Origin: Diphasiastrum complanatum
Taxonomy: Eukaryota > Streptophyta > Lycopodiopsida > Lycopodiales > Lycopodiaceae
Direction of reading: 5' to 3'
Assembly (NCBI GenBank): GCA_029204225.1
Contig: CM055113.1
Coordinates: 7,471,852 to 7,535,851, forward strand
Length of the DNA stretch: 64,000 nt
This document shows positions 20,847 through 31,762 of this stretch, piece by piece (the stretch's first letter is position 1; every line of letters starts with the position of its first letter). The notes beneath the pieces were generated by a model. It was not told the origin of the DNA and ran no database searches. It worked only from the letters and a program-made list of their open reading frames with translations. The translations under genes and the position numbers were made by a program.

Positions 20847-22248
20847 GTAATTTGTTTTGCTATGCTCGTCATGGAATGTTCTGGTCATAATATATGTTGT
20901 AATCCTTTTAAATTGTTTTTATCGGACTAAAATTTTGAACTCAATTTTAACACTCCTTAAATTCCTTATCAAATTTTTTTTTTTTTATTTAAGGTGTGGG
21001 CCCTTGTTGACAAAATTTTTCATAAATGAGAAACTTTTCAAATAAAAGGCCAACTTGCTCAGGGTGTCTCAAAGTCAAAGAAAAATATTGTGAGCACTCA
21101 AACTCTGAAGCCAATCCCTACAAAAATGGGAGTATCAGAGTGGAAGAATATGCAAGGAATTAGCTCTTCAGAGCTAATAATAAGTGTTCTTTCTAGAGTT
21201 GCCGATGGTCAACTTTCTCTGGTAGAAATGGGAAAAGAATTTCAAAGGTGATAGTCATAATCTAAATATTTATTTTCATGTTACCTTTTGTCATAAAGTG
21301 ATTTTCATGATTTTGTTGGATTTTTAACAATCATATTTTTTAAATGCACAATACAGAAAGCTCTACTAACTTTCATGTTACCTTTTGTAATAAAGTGATT
21401 TTTATAATTTGGTCAGATTTTTAGCAATTATTATTTTTAAATGCAGGCACAAATTATTTATGAAAGTTCAGGAAGCCCTTGTGACAGGGTTAAATTGTCA
21501 AGATTTCGATGAGTGCCAGAGGCTTTATCCTCTGAGCAGCCGAAATGAATCCTTGAGTTTATTTTTGATTTTGTTTAGAGACACGGTATTTATTTCACCC
21601 ATGCTTAGCATAGGTGTTTATTAATTGTTTCTTTTCTATATTCTATGTCTTCTATGCTAAGCATAGTTTTTTTTTTATTTAATTATTATTTTCTGATAAG
21701 TTAAGTCTCCTATTCTATTTTATATTTTTTTGTCTCCCATGCTAAGCATAGTTTTTTCTTTTTCAGTCTCCCAAAGACAAGAAAAACAAAGTCCTTCCAG
21801 AGCAATTCAAGATACATATTCTGAAGGCAAAAGTAGAAGAAAGAGACAGAGAGAGATTGGCACGAGGTGAGACCATTGTGGAGAAGGATCCATTAGAGAT
21901 TTACATTCCCAAAAGTGTCAATGATCAACCATGATTTTACTCGGTTGAGTAGGACGATTGCAGAGAAATTTTAAAAATTTTAAATGATAATGATTCCCCT
22001 TTTAAATTCACTGAAATCCATAGTTTTATGTAGGGCTTTCTTGAAGTCACCACTTTTTCAATTTGGAGAGTTGTTATTTTTCATTCTTCTTGACAATCAG
22101 CATCAATACAGAAAGCTCTACTAACTTTCTGTAATGCGAGAATAGAGAATGTTGTGTGGTAAGTTTCTAAGCTCCTGAATTATTAATTCATTTTTTTATT
22201 TGAAATTTTTTATTTTAAAGTTAAAATTTTAAACTTATTTTACTTGCA

Positions 22249-22595
22249 ATGTTCCATGTCATGTACAAGCCCAATGTCAGGAACTCGGGAGGAGGTCGAC
22301 TTTGCAATGAAATAGAATACATAACTATCGGTTATTATTCTTTGGATGGCAAACGTTCGATGCTTCATTACAACACTTTTGGACTGACAAGTTTTGGAAA
22401 CTTGTTCCAGTATCCAACCGTGACAAAGAAATTAAAGAATCCAATGATGGGTTCCGTGGCTTGTCCCTACCAAAAGCCACAACAATTAATTAATCATTTA
22501 ATTGATAATTTTTCTCACCCAGCTAATTGGGTTTTGGATTTATTTAGTAATAGCGGCACTACGAGCGCATTTGTTGTTAAGAAAGACAGACAATA
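22249..22595 (+). other. Methyltransferase-core exon (motif I and QKP region)
   Basis: Open frame of about 115 codons, best preserved part of the gene. It contains NSGGGRLCNEIEYITIGYYS, ACPYQKPQQLINHLI and NWVLDLFSNSGTT. The usual motif is DxFxGxGTT; here the second Gly position is Asn-Ser-Gly. The preceding catalytic DPPY/SPPW-type motif should lie in the degraded exon before it. Confidence 0.65.
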
Positions 22596-22885
22596 GATTT
22601 AAATACTAATTTAGTTGATTTTATAAGAAATCTCTTTCAGTTTTGCCAGATGAACTATCTGAAGAGTTTAGACAGCGAGGATACACTAATTTTCTTGTCC
22701 AAGGAACCTCAGCCTCCTACTAGCGGAAAAGTAGGCGACACAGGAGAATTTGCCGATGCCTTGGTTCAAGATTACAATGTAGTAACGGTAGTCGAGGAAA
22801 TTGTAGAAGAGGTGTCACTTGAAAGTACAATGGCTACTCAAGAAAAAGAAAAAGATGTAAATGATCTCGATGATTTTTGGAAATA

Positions 22886-24609
22886 AAAAATTCTCTTTTG
22901 TTTTAAAGAGTAATTGCTTTTATATTTTTTGATGTATTGTGTTTTGAATTCTTTTTTATTTATTTAATGTTCTTAAACTTGTTTTTTAACGATTTAAAAT
23001 TAAGAATTTGAAATATTTTAAAAATTTTTACATTGATAATCATTATCAAAAATAAAAATTGTAACGATTTGTCAAGTTTATGATATTTCAATTCTAGATG
23101 TATTGTTATAATCTTTTTTGTAAAAAAAATATTATTAAAAATTTTAAGAAATGAAAAAAAAATTTAGATTTTTTTTAGGGTGATTTAAATATTTTCACAA
23201 ATCATTTTATCTCGATTATTGTAAAGTAATTTTACTGGCGTTTATTTAATGCTTAAATATTTAATAAACTTACGTAGGTATAAGTATTAAAAATTCAAAA
23301 TTTTAAAAAATATTGATTCAAATTTTTAATATAATTTAATTTTTCATTTTTTTGATACAAGAATTGTAATTGAATTTTTTTTTTAAAATTCCAAAAAAAA
23401 AACTATAACTTTTGTTTTAAGGAAAAAATATTTTTTAGGTATTTTAGTGGTTGTGTATCTAATTATTTTATTTTGAATAGTATTATTATTTTACATAAGC
23501 TAATTTAAAGTTATTTATAAAAATCTATTGACCAAATTTTTGTAGCTTGAATTATTTTATTGCAAAATACAATATTTTTTTAACATCACAATATATTTAA
23601 TTGAATCATTTTAAATTTGGATACTTTTTAAAAAAAATGGGTCTCCAAGTCATTTCTCTTTTTTTTTGGTCATCATGTTGAATGTAGATGTAGATTAGTT
23701 TTCTTGTTTCTTGTTTATGTAATTTTCAGCATCCAGGTAAAGTAAATAGGCTGGGGTTGTGGTTTAATTCTTGCATATTCACTAACAATCTTGTCTTTGA
23801 TTGTTCTTGGGTATTCCAAAAATCAAGAGATGGGTGTTTCTTGATTCTTGGGATGCTAGTATGCTACCAAGTAGTCAGCTTTCTTGTTTCTTGATTGTTA
23901 ATCCGTAGATTAATCTTGATGCCATATTGTTCCCTAATTTCTTAGAGTAACTTAGTAGACAGAATCACAAATTGCTCTCTTGTTCAAAATGTTGATCTGA
24001 ATTGAGCAAGGATTGGTTACATGGATTGCAAATGCATGTAGTTGGAGTGAACGAAACTGTTTCATTCCACTGGCAAGCTGGGAATACATGTGATAAACTG
24101 ATAAACAACCTGCCTCAAAACAGTTTTAAAAAAGAGGATCTAACTAGATAAACTGGCTTTTGGAAATGGACAAAAACACCTAGTTTCTTGAGCAGAAACC
24201 TCCTAAGAAGAAGAAATAAACAACGGAAACAAAAAGAACAGTGTTCACAGACTCTGGCTAGAATCTGTGAACAAATTGTTTCGGCTTAATATCAACATAG
24301 AGAAGATTATTCATATAGAATTTGTAAAAGAGCAATTGTACATGAAAAGCTGTCAACCACCAGATATCGTCCTCTAATATCATGTTCAAAAAAATTGTCG
24401 ATAAAGACTTGGACACTCATTATATTGATTGCAATACATTACAAAAAATAAAAAAAAGTTGAAATAAATAACTGATAAAACTAGTGATTGCATTGAATTA
24501 AAAATTTCAAACAATATCAAACTAAGAATGTCCACCATATCGACAAGATGTGCAAGGAACAACGTTCCATCAAAGGTTGCACGCCATTTTTCAATATTAC
24601 TGTGTATCC
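22886..24609. other. AT-rich non-coding stretch
   Basis: 22886-23690 is extremely AT-rich with long A and T runs and looks like intergenic sequence downstream of the methyltransferase relic. 23690-24609 is less biased, but I recognise neither coding motifs nor terminal repeats in it. Confidence 0.5.
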
Positions 24610-25035
24610 AACGTATGTTTCATTGTCAATCCTTGGCCGAATTGATGGATTGGAATGCTAGAAATAGATTCATTGATGGTGCATGAGACTACCGTGTGAT
24701 ATTATTGCTAAAAATTTAAAACACGTCGATAACGAGTGGGCTATATTTTGTACAAAGCCAAGACATTTGATACTTGGGTTGGTTGTTGATAGTGTTAATC
24801 CTCAGGGCCATCGATCTTCTACTTGGACAACATGGGCCATGATGCTTGTGAAATACAACATACCTCCATGCATGGCAATGAAAAATAGTCATATTTTAGT
24901 TGCTCTCATCATTCGTGGTCATTATAAGATTAAAAACATAAATGTCTGTCTTGAACCTATTATTGAGGAGTTGCAAATTCCTTAAAAAGGGATTCATGTG
25001 TATGCCATTTCATGTCCTATCATGAGAGATTAAAA
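24610..25035 (+). pseudogene. CACTA (En/Spm) transposase Tnp2 fragment
   Basis: Reads QRMFHCQSLAELMDWNARNR, then after a one-base shift near 24684 MRLPCDIIA, HLILGLVVDSVNPQGHRSS, MMLVKYNIPPCMAMKNSHI and NINVCLEPIIEELQ, ending KGIHVYAIS. This is the pattern of the Transposase_21 (Tnp2) family, which carries out cut-and-paste transposition of CACTA elements. Only about 130 residues of a much longer protein remain, with a TAA near 24985. No CACTA terminal repeats were seen nearby. Confidence 0.8.
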
Positions 25036-25338
25036 TCTATTTTGATGTGGATGATAAATTGATCTCCTATTCTTGCATTGAAGCAGTCTTCATCATGCAT
25101 GTGCTCCTATGTCCAATTATAGGTCTGGACTCTCATATGATTATTAATTATTTAATACGACCACGTCTGGAATGACGTAGCATAACTAATAACCACATAC
25201 AACTGGAGTGACCGACTATCCACGTCAGGAATAATTCTGATTCCCTTGTACAGGACATGGACATAACAGGTATCTTCTCCAAATTATTAATAGATGCGAA
25301 TGTCTCCTTCATAAATTGAAACACAAGCTCTGATACCA
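25036..25338 (-). other. Element K leader and primer-binding site
   Basis: Plus-strand gctctgatacca at 25327-25338 is the reverse complement of the TGGTATCAGAGC site and abuts the K LTR. Only about 200-300 bp of leader are left before the CACTA scrap; no Gag is present, so K is truncated here. Confidence 0.75.
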
Positions 25339-26002
25339 TGTGAAAGTTTTCAGATCTATTAAGATCCAAACTTACAAAATGATCTTTGGTTAGAAAGACA
25401 ACAATTCACTAATCTTGCCGATGTAGAAAAATCAGCATCTACTCTAAAAATGAGATGCAAACCCTAATACATCTTGATAAAAAATGAACCAAAATATAAA
25501 ATAAATTTTCTTTTCCATACAATTACAGTAATCTATTGTATTTCACACGTGTGGATCTGAAAATAGCAATAAATGAACATTCTACGCACAAAATTGCAAG
25601 ATATCACAAGTATAGTGCACCAACGGACAGTAGAACCCAAGAGAACCATGTATAAGCATGAATGAGATAAGAGAGAGAGAATTGTATCTCTTTCCATGAG
25701 TTAAATTCTTTTATAGCAGGTCCAAACCTAAATTGCCACTTGGTTTCTCTCCATAATGAAAACCCTACTATTTTTTGGGACTAGATTCAATGTACCCAGC
25801 ATTCAAATTTGAATCTACTAAAACTCGACTTCTTAATTTCCCACATGTTCAAAAAGTGTTTATTCAAATGATTTTCGACTAATATAACTTTGAAAAGTCA
25901 AACTCTAAGTCTAATATGAAATGTGCCTGAATTGTGTATTTGGCATATTATCAAAGTATGACCAATTTTGACTAAACTATCAAAGTAGCTGATAATTTCT
26001 CA
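25339..26002 (-). repeat. Element K 5' LTR (about 664 bp)
   Basis: Bounded on its left by the primer-binding site and, on its right, by RT-coding sequence of L. On the minus strand it runs TGAGAAATTATC to AACTTTCACA, with TG...CA ends. It has a TATA-like CTATAAAAG near 25708-25716 and TTCACACGTGTGGA at 25542-25555. No second LTR is in the window, so ends are inferred from one copy. Confidence 0.7.
25542..25555. promoter_or_regulatory. TTCACACGTGTGGA motif in K LTR
   Basis: One base away from the TTCACACGTGTGAA palindrome of the B, C, F and G LTRs. It keeps the ACACGTGT core. Confidence 0.5.
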
Positions 26003-26593
26003 AACAAACAATATGCGCATAGATAAAAGGTCTCAGTATAGTCGATTTGATACTTCTGTGAAAAACCCTTTGCAACTAACTTGGCTTTGTATCTCGATAC
26101 ATTGTTCTCTGGACCATACTTGTATTTATAGATCCATTTGCATTTGACAGTCTTTCTGTTAGCTGGTACGGGTTCAAGAGTCCAGACCTCTTTGTTTGCA
26201 TGGAGTGCATTTCTTCATCCATTATTTTTATCCATTTTTCCTTGTCAGGACTATCGATAGCTTCTTCATAAGTTTGTGGTTCACCACCGAATCCACAAAA
26301 CTCTTTTGTCGTAGAAGCTAGGCAATCAGGCACAAATATGACTGTGCTCTTCTTTCTCTTGTGGATCTCCTTGGAGATTGTGTAGGCGCTTCGATGGCTT
26401 TGCCTTTGTCAAGTGTCTTGCTATTGTTGACTTCTTTGCCTTTGTCGAATGTAGAACTGTTGTGTGTAGGAGGTGTCTTGTGGGTACAGCCTGCATGTCG
26501 GTGGGCTGCTCGTCGTCTGAACTATCATTCAGCTCATCTGGAATTTGAACATCTTCATTTGGATGATCAGGGTCCACTATCTGTTGACAAGCG
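26003..26593 (-). pseudogene. Scrap L: Ty1/copia linker and RT start (I family)
   Basis: Minus-strand reading includes TTKEFCGFGGEPQTYEEAID, DKEKWIKIMDEEMHSMQ and, in a second frame, an acidic linker (MDPDHPNEDVQIPDELND). Element I has the equivalent EEFCGFSGEPQTFEEAIE at about 46450, so L is of the same family. Frameshifts are present. It is cut on the right by H's 3' LTR (flank AAGCG at 26589-26593) and on the left by K's LTR. Confidence 0.82.
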
Positions 26594-26845
26594 AGTTGAG
26601 AATACAGTTTAAAAACCTGACCGAATCAATCATCACAACACAACGTCAAGTGCAATAAGACAAGACAACAGAATTGCTCTCACCCAAACTGTATGTTCAC
26701 AATCCCTCGTAAGTAGAAAGATAAGTTGCTTAAAAACACTCAAAGGGCTCGTAAAAGAAAGATGGCCCGATAACTCTAGAACTAAACACACTGGTGCCGT
26801 CGAAATAAGAAAGCACTATATAAGTCGATCATTGCTATTTTAACT
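26594..26845 (-). repeat. Element H 3' LTR (252 bp), AGTT...AACT termini
   Basis: In the element's direction it starts AGTTAAAATAG directly after the purine tract and ends ATTCTCAACT. Like A and J it lacks TG...CA. Only one copy is present, so the left boundary is inferred from the AGTT...AACT symmetry. Confidence 0.65.
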
Positions 26846-29816
26846 CTCTCCCTCAATGATCAATGTCTTTTCTTATTTTAGAGTTTACTCTATTCATGGA
26901 ACATACCTCTATGATAGTATTACAAGTAAAGGCTTTTTACATGACCAGGTCTAAGCCAACTTTGGCTCTAAAAGTTTCAAAATTTTCTTTACTTAAAGCT
27001 TTTGTAAATATATCAACAACTTGTAATAACGTAGAACGTACAATACTTATATCTTCAGATTGTAACTTTTCACGCACAAAGTGATATTTTACTTCAATAT
27101 GTTTTGTCCTTGTATGAAAGATAGGAGTTTAACCAATTGTATTCCACTTTGACTGTCACAAAAAATAACAGTGGGATTTACCTGCTTCATGCCAATATCA
27201 CATAACAAGTTACGTAGCCAAACAGCTTCCTGGGTAGCAGAATTCAACGCTTTATATTCGGCTTCTGTGGAAGAAAGAGAAATAGTATCTTGCTTTTCGC
27301 TAGACCATGAAAAACAACCGCTACCAAAATTGAAGGCATAACCTGTTGTTGACTTTCTATCATCTATACTTCCTGCCCAATCAGCGTCAACATAACCTTG
27401 CAACTTAGGTAAAACACTTTGTCTTTTGTAGATTAGACCAAGGTTAGGTGTACCTTTCACATACCTCAAAATCCTTTTTGCAGCTTTCCAATGGTCCATA
27501 GTGGTTGATGACATGAATTGGCTAATCAAACTTACAGGATAGCAGATATCAGGACGTGTAGTCGTAAGATATATTAAACTTCCAACTAGCTGACGAAATA
27601 GTATAGCATCAACATGTGCACTATCATCAATACGAGATAATTTCTTACCAGCTTCGCAAGGGGTGATGGAAGGTTTGCACTCTGTCATGTGAAATCTCTC
27701 CAATATCTCACCCACATACTTGTTTTGACATAACCTGATATCACTGCTAGTTTTCCATACTTTGACACCCAAGCAATAATGCATAAGATCTAAATCTGTC
27801 ATCTCAAATTGCTTGCATAAGTTGGCTTTGATAGAACGAGTGAGGTTCTCATCATTGCCAATGATAATGATATCATCAACGTAAAGTACAATCAAAGCAA
27901 TGTTGTCATCATTTATAAGAACATAAAGGTTTGGATTTGAATTTGTTCTTACAAACCCATGAGAAAGAAAGTAACTGTCAATGCGTCCATACCATGCGTG
28001 TGGCGCTTGCTTAAGACCATAAAGTGCTTTGTGTAGTTTACATACCTTCTGTTCTTGCCCTTTTGCCATGAAGCCCTGCGGTTGGACCATGTAAACTTCT
28101 TCCTCTAAGTCACCATTCAAAAATGCAGACTTCACATGCACTTTATGGATCTTCACCCAAAATGAGATGCTAAGACAATGATAAGACGTAGCGTAGTCCA
28201 TTTAGCCACTGGAGCAAATGTCTCTTCATAGTCAATTCCTTTGCTTTGCTCATAACCCTTCACTACTAGGCATGCCTTATACTTTGCTATTGTGCCATCC
28301 GCATGAAACTTTGTTCTAAACACTCATTTGTTGTCAATGGGTTTCTTTCCAAGTGGTAGATCAGCCAACTCCCATGTATCATGCCTGTGGATGGATTCTA
28401 TATCTTCTCCCATTGTCCTTTATCACTCTTTGTGATCTTTTGCTTCATCAAAGGTTGATGGCTCTCGACACTTCAAAACGTCAGTCATTAGGGCATAGTT
28501 CACATGATAATGATCGAGAGACTTCTTTTCCCGTGTTGATCTTCTCACTTCACTTTGTGTGCTAGATCCTGTTTGATTTAGCTTTGTGTCCTTCATGATC
28601 TTTTCATACCATTTTGGTATCTTAGATCTAGGTGATACACTACATGGAGAGTATGTATCCCAAGGAGTGTCCAAGTAATGTCTCTTACTTCCAACCGGTT
28701 TCTCCTTTATTGCTCCTATTGGCAAGTACCTCCCCCTAGGCTCTTGAATAGGTGGTGTTCTTTCATACTCGCCCTCTCGACTCCCCCTGTATCTGGCATT
28801 CCTCTCCATTGGCTTGAGTGACCTTATCCCCATCATGGATTTGTGAGAATTTTTCAAACCAATCACGTTTCCCGGTCATATGCCTTGTGGCGCCTGAATC
28901 TATGAACCATCTGGCACCATCATCAACTTGGTATGCCAATGCTGATGAGAAGACACTTGTCTCGTCATCTTCTCCATCATCTTCGGCAATGTTTCCTTGT
29001 TGAGTCACTTTTCCCGCCTTTATGTCCGCTTTCTTCTCATAGCACTCGTGTGCCCAATGAACCGGTTTGTGGCAATAGTAACATTTGTCTTTCTTCTCCT
29101 TTTTCCCTTTTGATGACGACTCTCCCTCATCATCATCATCCTTGGATTTCTTAGGAATCATTTCCATCCTTTCTGCTTGCCTTTAGCAAGCAAGGCTTGA
29201 TCCTCCTGTGGGGTTTGCCTTGACTTCACTACTTCGCAACGCTGCTCTTCTTGCAACATGATTCCATGGAAGTCTTCAAAAGTAGGCAACCTCTCCCTCG
29301 AAGCAATGCTACTCACAAATATTTGTAGCCCTTCCGAGACACCACTCATTGTGGTATGTACCAGCTCAATATCTCTGATTGGTTCTCCAATTGCCACAAG
29401 TTGATCTCTCAGCTCCTTTATCCTGGTGAAGAAAGATCTCACTGATTCACTTTCTTCCATCCTTACTGTTTTCAATCTCGACTTCAAGAACATGGCTTGA
29501 CTGGATTGCAAGTTTGAAATTGCATTCTAAGAGCTTCCCAAGCTCCCCTAGCCGTCGTGGCATCACTTATATGAGTGATCACATGGTCTTTCACTAAAAG
29601 ATTGATCAATGACAATGCTCTTTGCGCCTTTTTATCAAAAGCCCTTATGTCACCTGGAGTGGTATTTGACCGGACTTCAATACCTGCCATGATCTCCCAC
29701 AACTCTTTCTCCATAGAAATGCTCTTCATTTTGAATTTCCAGATGTTGTAGTTAGAAGCCCCATCAAGTTTGCTTGCATCGCCCAAAATTGCCTCATTGA
29801 TGTTTGCCATCTCCAA
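26846..29816 (-). pseudogene. Element H Gag-Pol, integrase core missing
   Basis: Gag starts at 29816 (MEMANINEAILGDASKLDG). A zinc knuckle of form CYYC-HKPVH-WAHEC lies near 29050-29090 and protease WFIDSGATRHM near 28890. The protease-downstream sequence QANGEECQIQG then jumps, near 28785, to the integrase C-terminal linker (RGRYLPIGAIKEK, RRSTREKK). The pre-integrase and integrase core, about 350-400 residues in relatives, are absent. RT follows at 28420-27500 (SAFLNGDLEEEVY, YVDDIIIIGN) and RNase H at 27400-26900 (DADWAG, STEAEY), with a stop and frameshift near 27089-27115. Other lesions: a TAA/TAG near 28330 and a frameshift near 29500. Confidence 0.88.
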
Positions 29817-30305
29817 ACTGCTTGAAACTTCACCTGTAGGCTATAAAGTGTATGCTAGAGCCAACCGTGATGTCAAAAATCAATAATAATGACCTGCAAT
29901 TTTTAGCTTACTAGGCCACCCGCCGCTCTTTCGCCAAATTGAAAGCCAAACTGGCGTCGTTTTCCAAAATGCTTCTCGTCACCAACTCCCAGTTTCCTAC
30001 CCAGTGGAATGGTGAAATCACTTCTGAAGTGCCTTGCTCCATGACAATCACTCTGTTTTAGTGTACCGTACTTGCAGGTACAGTCAGGGTGCCCTTCGTT
30101 TGGAGGCTATAGCCTTTCGTTTGGCAATTTGGGTTTTTGAACTGTTTCTTCAGTGTGAAGAAACTTCACCCTTCAAAAACTTGGGACCCAACTATTACTT
30201 CAGTTTGAAATTTTTTAATGAAGTTGCAATGCACTTTGCACTTCAGACCCCTTCTATGACATTTGAATTGGACCCACGCTGATCCGATGGCTGTGGGGTA
30301 ATCAA
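29817..30305 (-). other. Element H leader, part 1
   Basis: Non-coding sequence upstream of H Gag, similar in layout to the A leader at 1549-2000 (for example CTAGGCCAC, the CCCAGTGGAATGGTGAAA part and the GGTACAG-CCC-TTCGTTTGGAGG part are shared). Interrupted at ATCAA by element G. Confidence 0.75.
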
Positions 30306-31167
30306 TGTTGAAAATTGTCACTTCTCACTTGACATTGGTTCATGTAAATATTGATCAAACATTAGAATATGTTGATGATATGATTTCACACGTGTGGAGC
30401 ATGTTCCCATGTGTGAAAGGATGTACTTTTCATGTTTGTATATATCCAAATTGATTTTGTATCATTCTAGTTAGTGTGAACATGAAATGACTAGTTTTTA
30501 GTCAAGTTGACTAGTCACCTACAAATTAGCTTTTCCTTGCATGTGCATGAGTAAATGCTCCCACATGGCAAGTGGATGTTCACATGTGTGTATAGAGTAC
30601 TAGAAGATAAGAGTTGACCATTTTCCTTAGATCCTATTTTGTAGGGAATATTCCTATATTCTAGGAGACTAGCTTTTTGGATTTTAGTCATATTCTAGAA
30701 GGTCAACTATTGGATAAGGATCAAGGATGGATCAAATGGATAGATATGAGTGATGTGGCACTCTTCACACGTGTGAAGGCCTGCTGGACTGTACCAGACT
30801 CATGGATGTACTTGATCCATAAAAGGATCATCATTTTGCTAAGAAAATTGATGAGACTTTTGCACTCTACACTTTTGTGAGATTTCTAGTCATTTGTCTT
30901 GTGATTTTTATGCATGATTGCTATCTAGTATCATTGTACTTGTTGTTTCAGGTGCAGTCCGTACAGTGGATAGTACTCCACACGTGTGAAGCCGCTCTCA
31001 CTAAAAAATGATGTGTTGATCCATTGCTCTTGCTTAAATCCAAGTGTAGTGAATCTAGATCAAGATCTAATGTGTAGAACTTGATAGATTCATTGATTAA
31101 GCAACCAATAACTCTCTATGATTGTAAAGTACAATCATTATTGTCCTAAAAACTGTAAAATTTATCA
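30306..31167 (+). repeat. Element G 5' LTR (862 bp)
   Basis: Runs TGTTGAAAATTG to AATTTATCA. It holds three ACACGTGT motifs: 30385-30398 (TTCACACGTGTGGA), 30764-30777 (perfect TTCACACGTGTGAA) and 30977-30990 (TCCACACGTGTGAA). The single difference from the 3' LTR is at about 30971 (T versus C). Confidence 0.96.
30764..30777. promoter_or_regulatory. Palindrome TTCACACGTGTGAA in G 5' LTR
   Basis: Perfect copy, flanked in the same LTR by two one-mismatch copies about 380 bp upstream and 213 bp downstream, and by another perfect copy in the leader at 31329-31342. The 3' LTR has it at 36215-36228. Confidence 0.6.
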
Positions 31168-31762
31168 TGGTATCAGAGCTAAGTAAGAGAGTGATCATTG
31201 AATCATAAATCTTGTAAAGATCATTGGCAAAATTTGTTTTTTGGCCAATACTAGTGAGGGCGAGTTCTTCTAGAGTGATAGCTTGTAATTATTTGGATCA
31301 AAACGACTTGGAGGCTGTGTATGTACTTTTCACACGTGTGAAACCGTACAGCAACTTTCAATTCAAGTTACTTTGTGTTTTTTGGTCCCAAAATCACAAT
31401 ACTAGTTCATTTTTGGTGCTTTTTGAAGCATAGTATTGATCTAGATTCATTCTAACTAATGCCTATGACCAAATAGTGTTTTGGATCATTGAAGCATTTC
31501 TTTTTAGAGTCTAAGATCAGATCTAAGAGGCTGATTTGTTCAGATCCTTAGTTGAAGTGAAATCTCTAAGAAAAGTGTAAAGCAATTTTTTTTGTGAGAG
31601 TGAAAGCTAGAAATTTTTGGTAAGATCTTTGAGTATCATTCAAGCTTGTGTGTTAGTTTGATAGAGACAAGCCTATAGGCATTCTAGTAAGCTTTAGGCC
31701 ACTTCATAGATCTTTTAAAATTCAAAAATCTTTGTGATTTTTAAAAGAGCATTCATTCTAAA
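31168..31762 (+). other. Element G leader with primer-binding site
   Basis: TGGTATCAGAGCT at 31168-31180 follows the LTR directly. The leader carries a perfect TTCACACGTGTGAA at 31329-31342. It is otherwise non-coding up to the Gag ATG at 31763. Confidence 0.9.

Larger units (their letters stand above)
20088..22885 (+). pseudogene. Decayed multi-exon gene: ParB-like domain plus beta-class DNA methyltransferase core
   Basis: Plus-strand exons with plausible GT-AG introns: about 20380-20846, 20994-21247, 21447-21585, 21767 to about 22150, about 22249-22595 and 22641-22885, with further N-terminal coding sequence at 20088-20380 in two frames. Splicing 20846/20994, 21247/21447 and 21585/21767 keeps phase. 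The N-terminal part reads RYNQCDRPPVDPITRDRP and later SYHFLVVGGIHNLQARKQL, which looks like a ParB/Srx fold. The C-terminal part has EIEYITIGYYS, YQKPQQLINHLI and VLDLFSNSGTTSAF, the QKP and motif I (AdoMet-binding) parts of N4/N6 amino-methyltransferases. Motif order fits the beta class, although I could not find an intact DPPY-like motif. In-frame stops (TAG 20640 and 20649, TAA near 21026, TGA near 21933) show this copy is dead. The last exon ends DLDDFWK. Family assignment is from motifs only. Confidence 0.65.
26594..30305 (-). mobile_element. Element H: minus-strand Ty1/copia, integrase deleted, 5' end lost
   Basis: The 3' LTR (26594-26845), polypurine tract (GAGGGAGAG next to 26846), RNase H, RT, protease and Gag follow in order, then the leader (29817-30305), which continues at 36624-37122 beyond element G. 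No 5' LTR or primer-binding site is seen before element I begins. Inserted in scrap L. It is related to A through Gag, RT and LTR ends. Confidence 0.88.

Noticed and set aside
20088-22885. Bacterial contamination as the source of the methyltransferase motifs
   Set aside because: The exons are separated by AT-rich introns with GT-AG borders that keep phase, and the locus adjoins plant retrotransposon sequence.
30677-30880. A 67-codon frame repeated at 36128-36331
   Set aside because: It is within the two G LTRs and has no protein motif; the repetition is that of the LTR.
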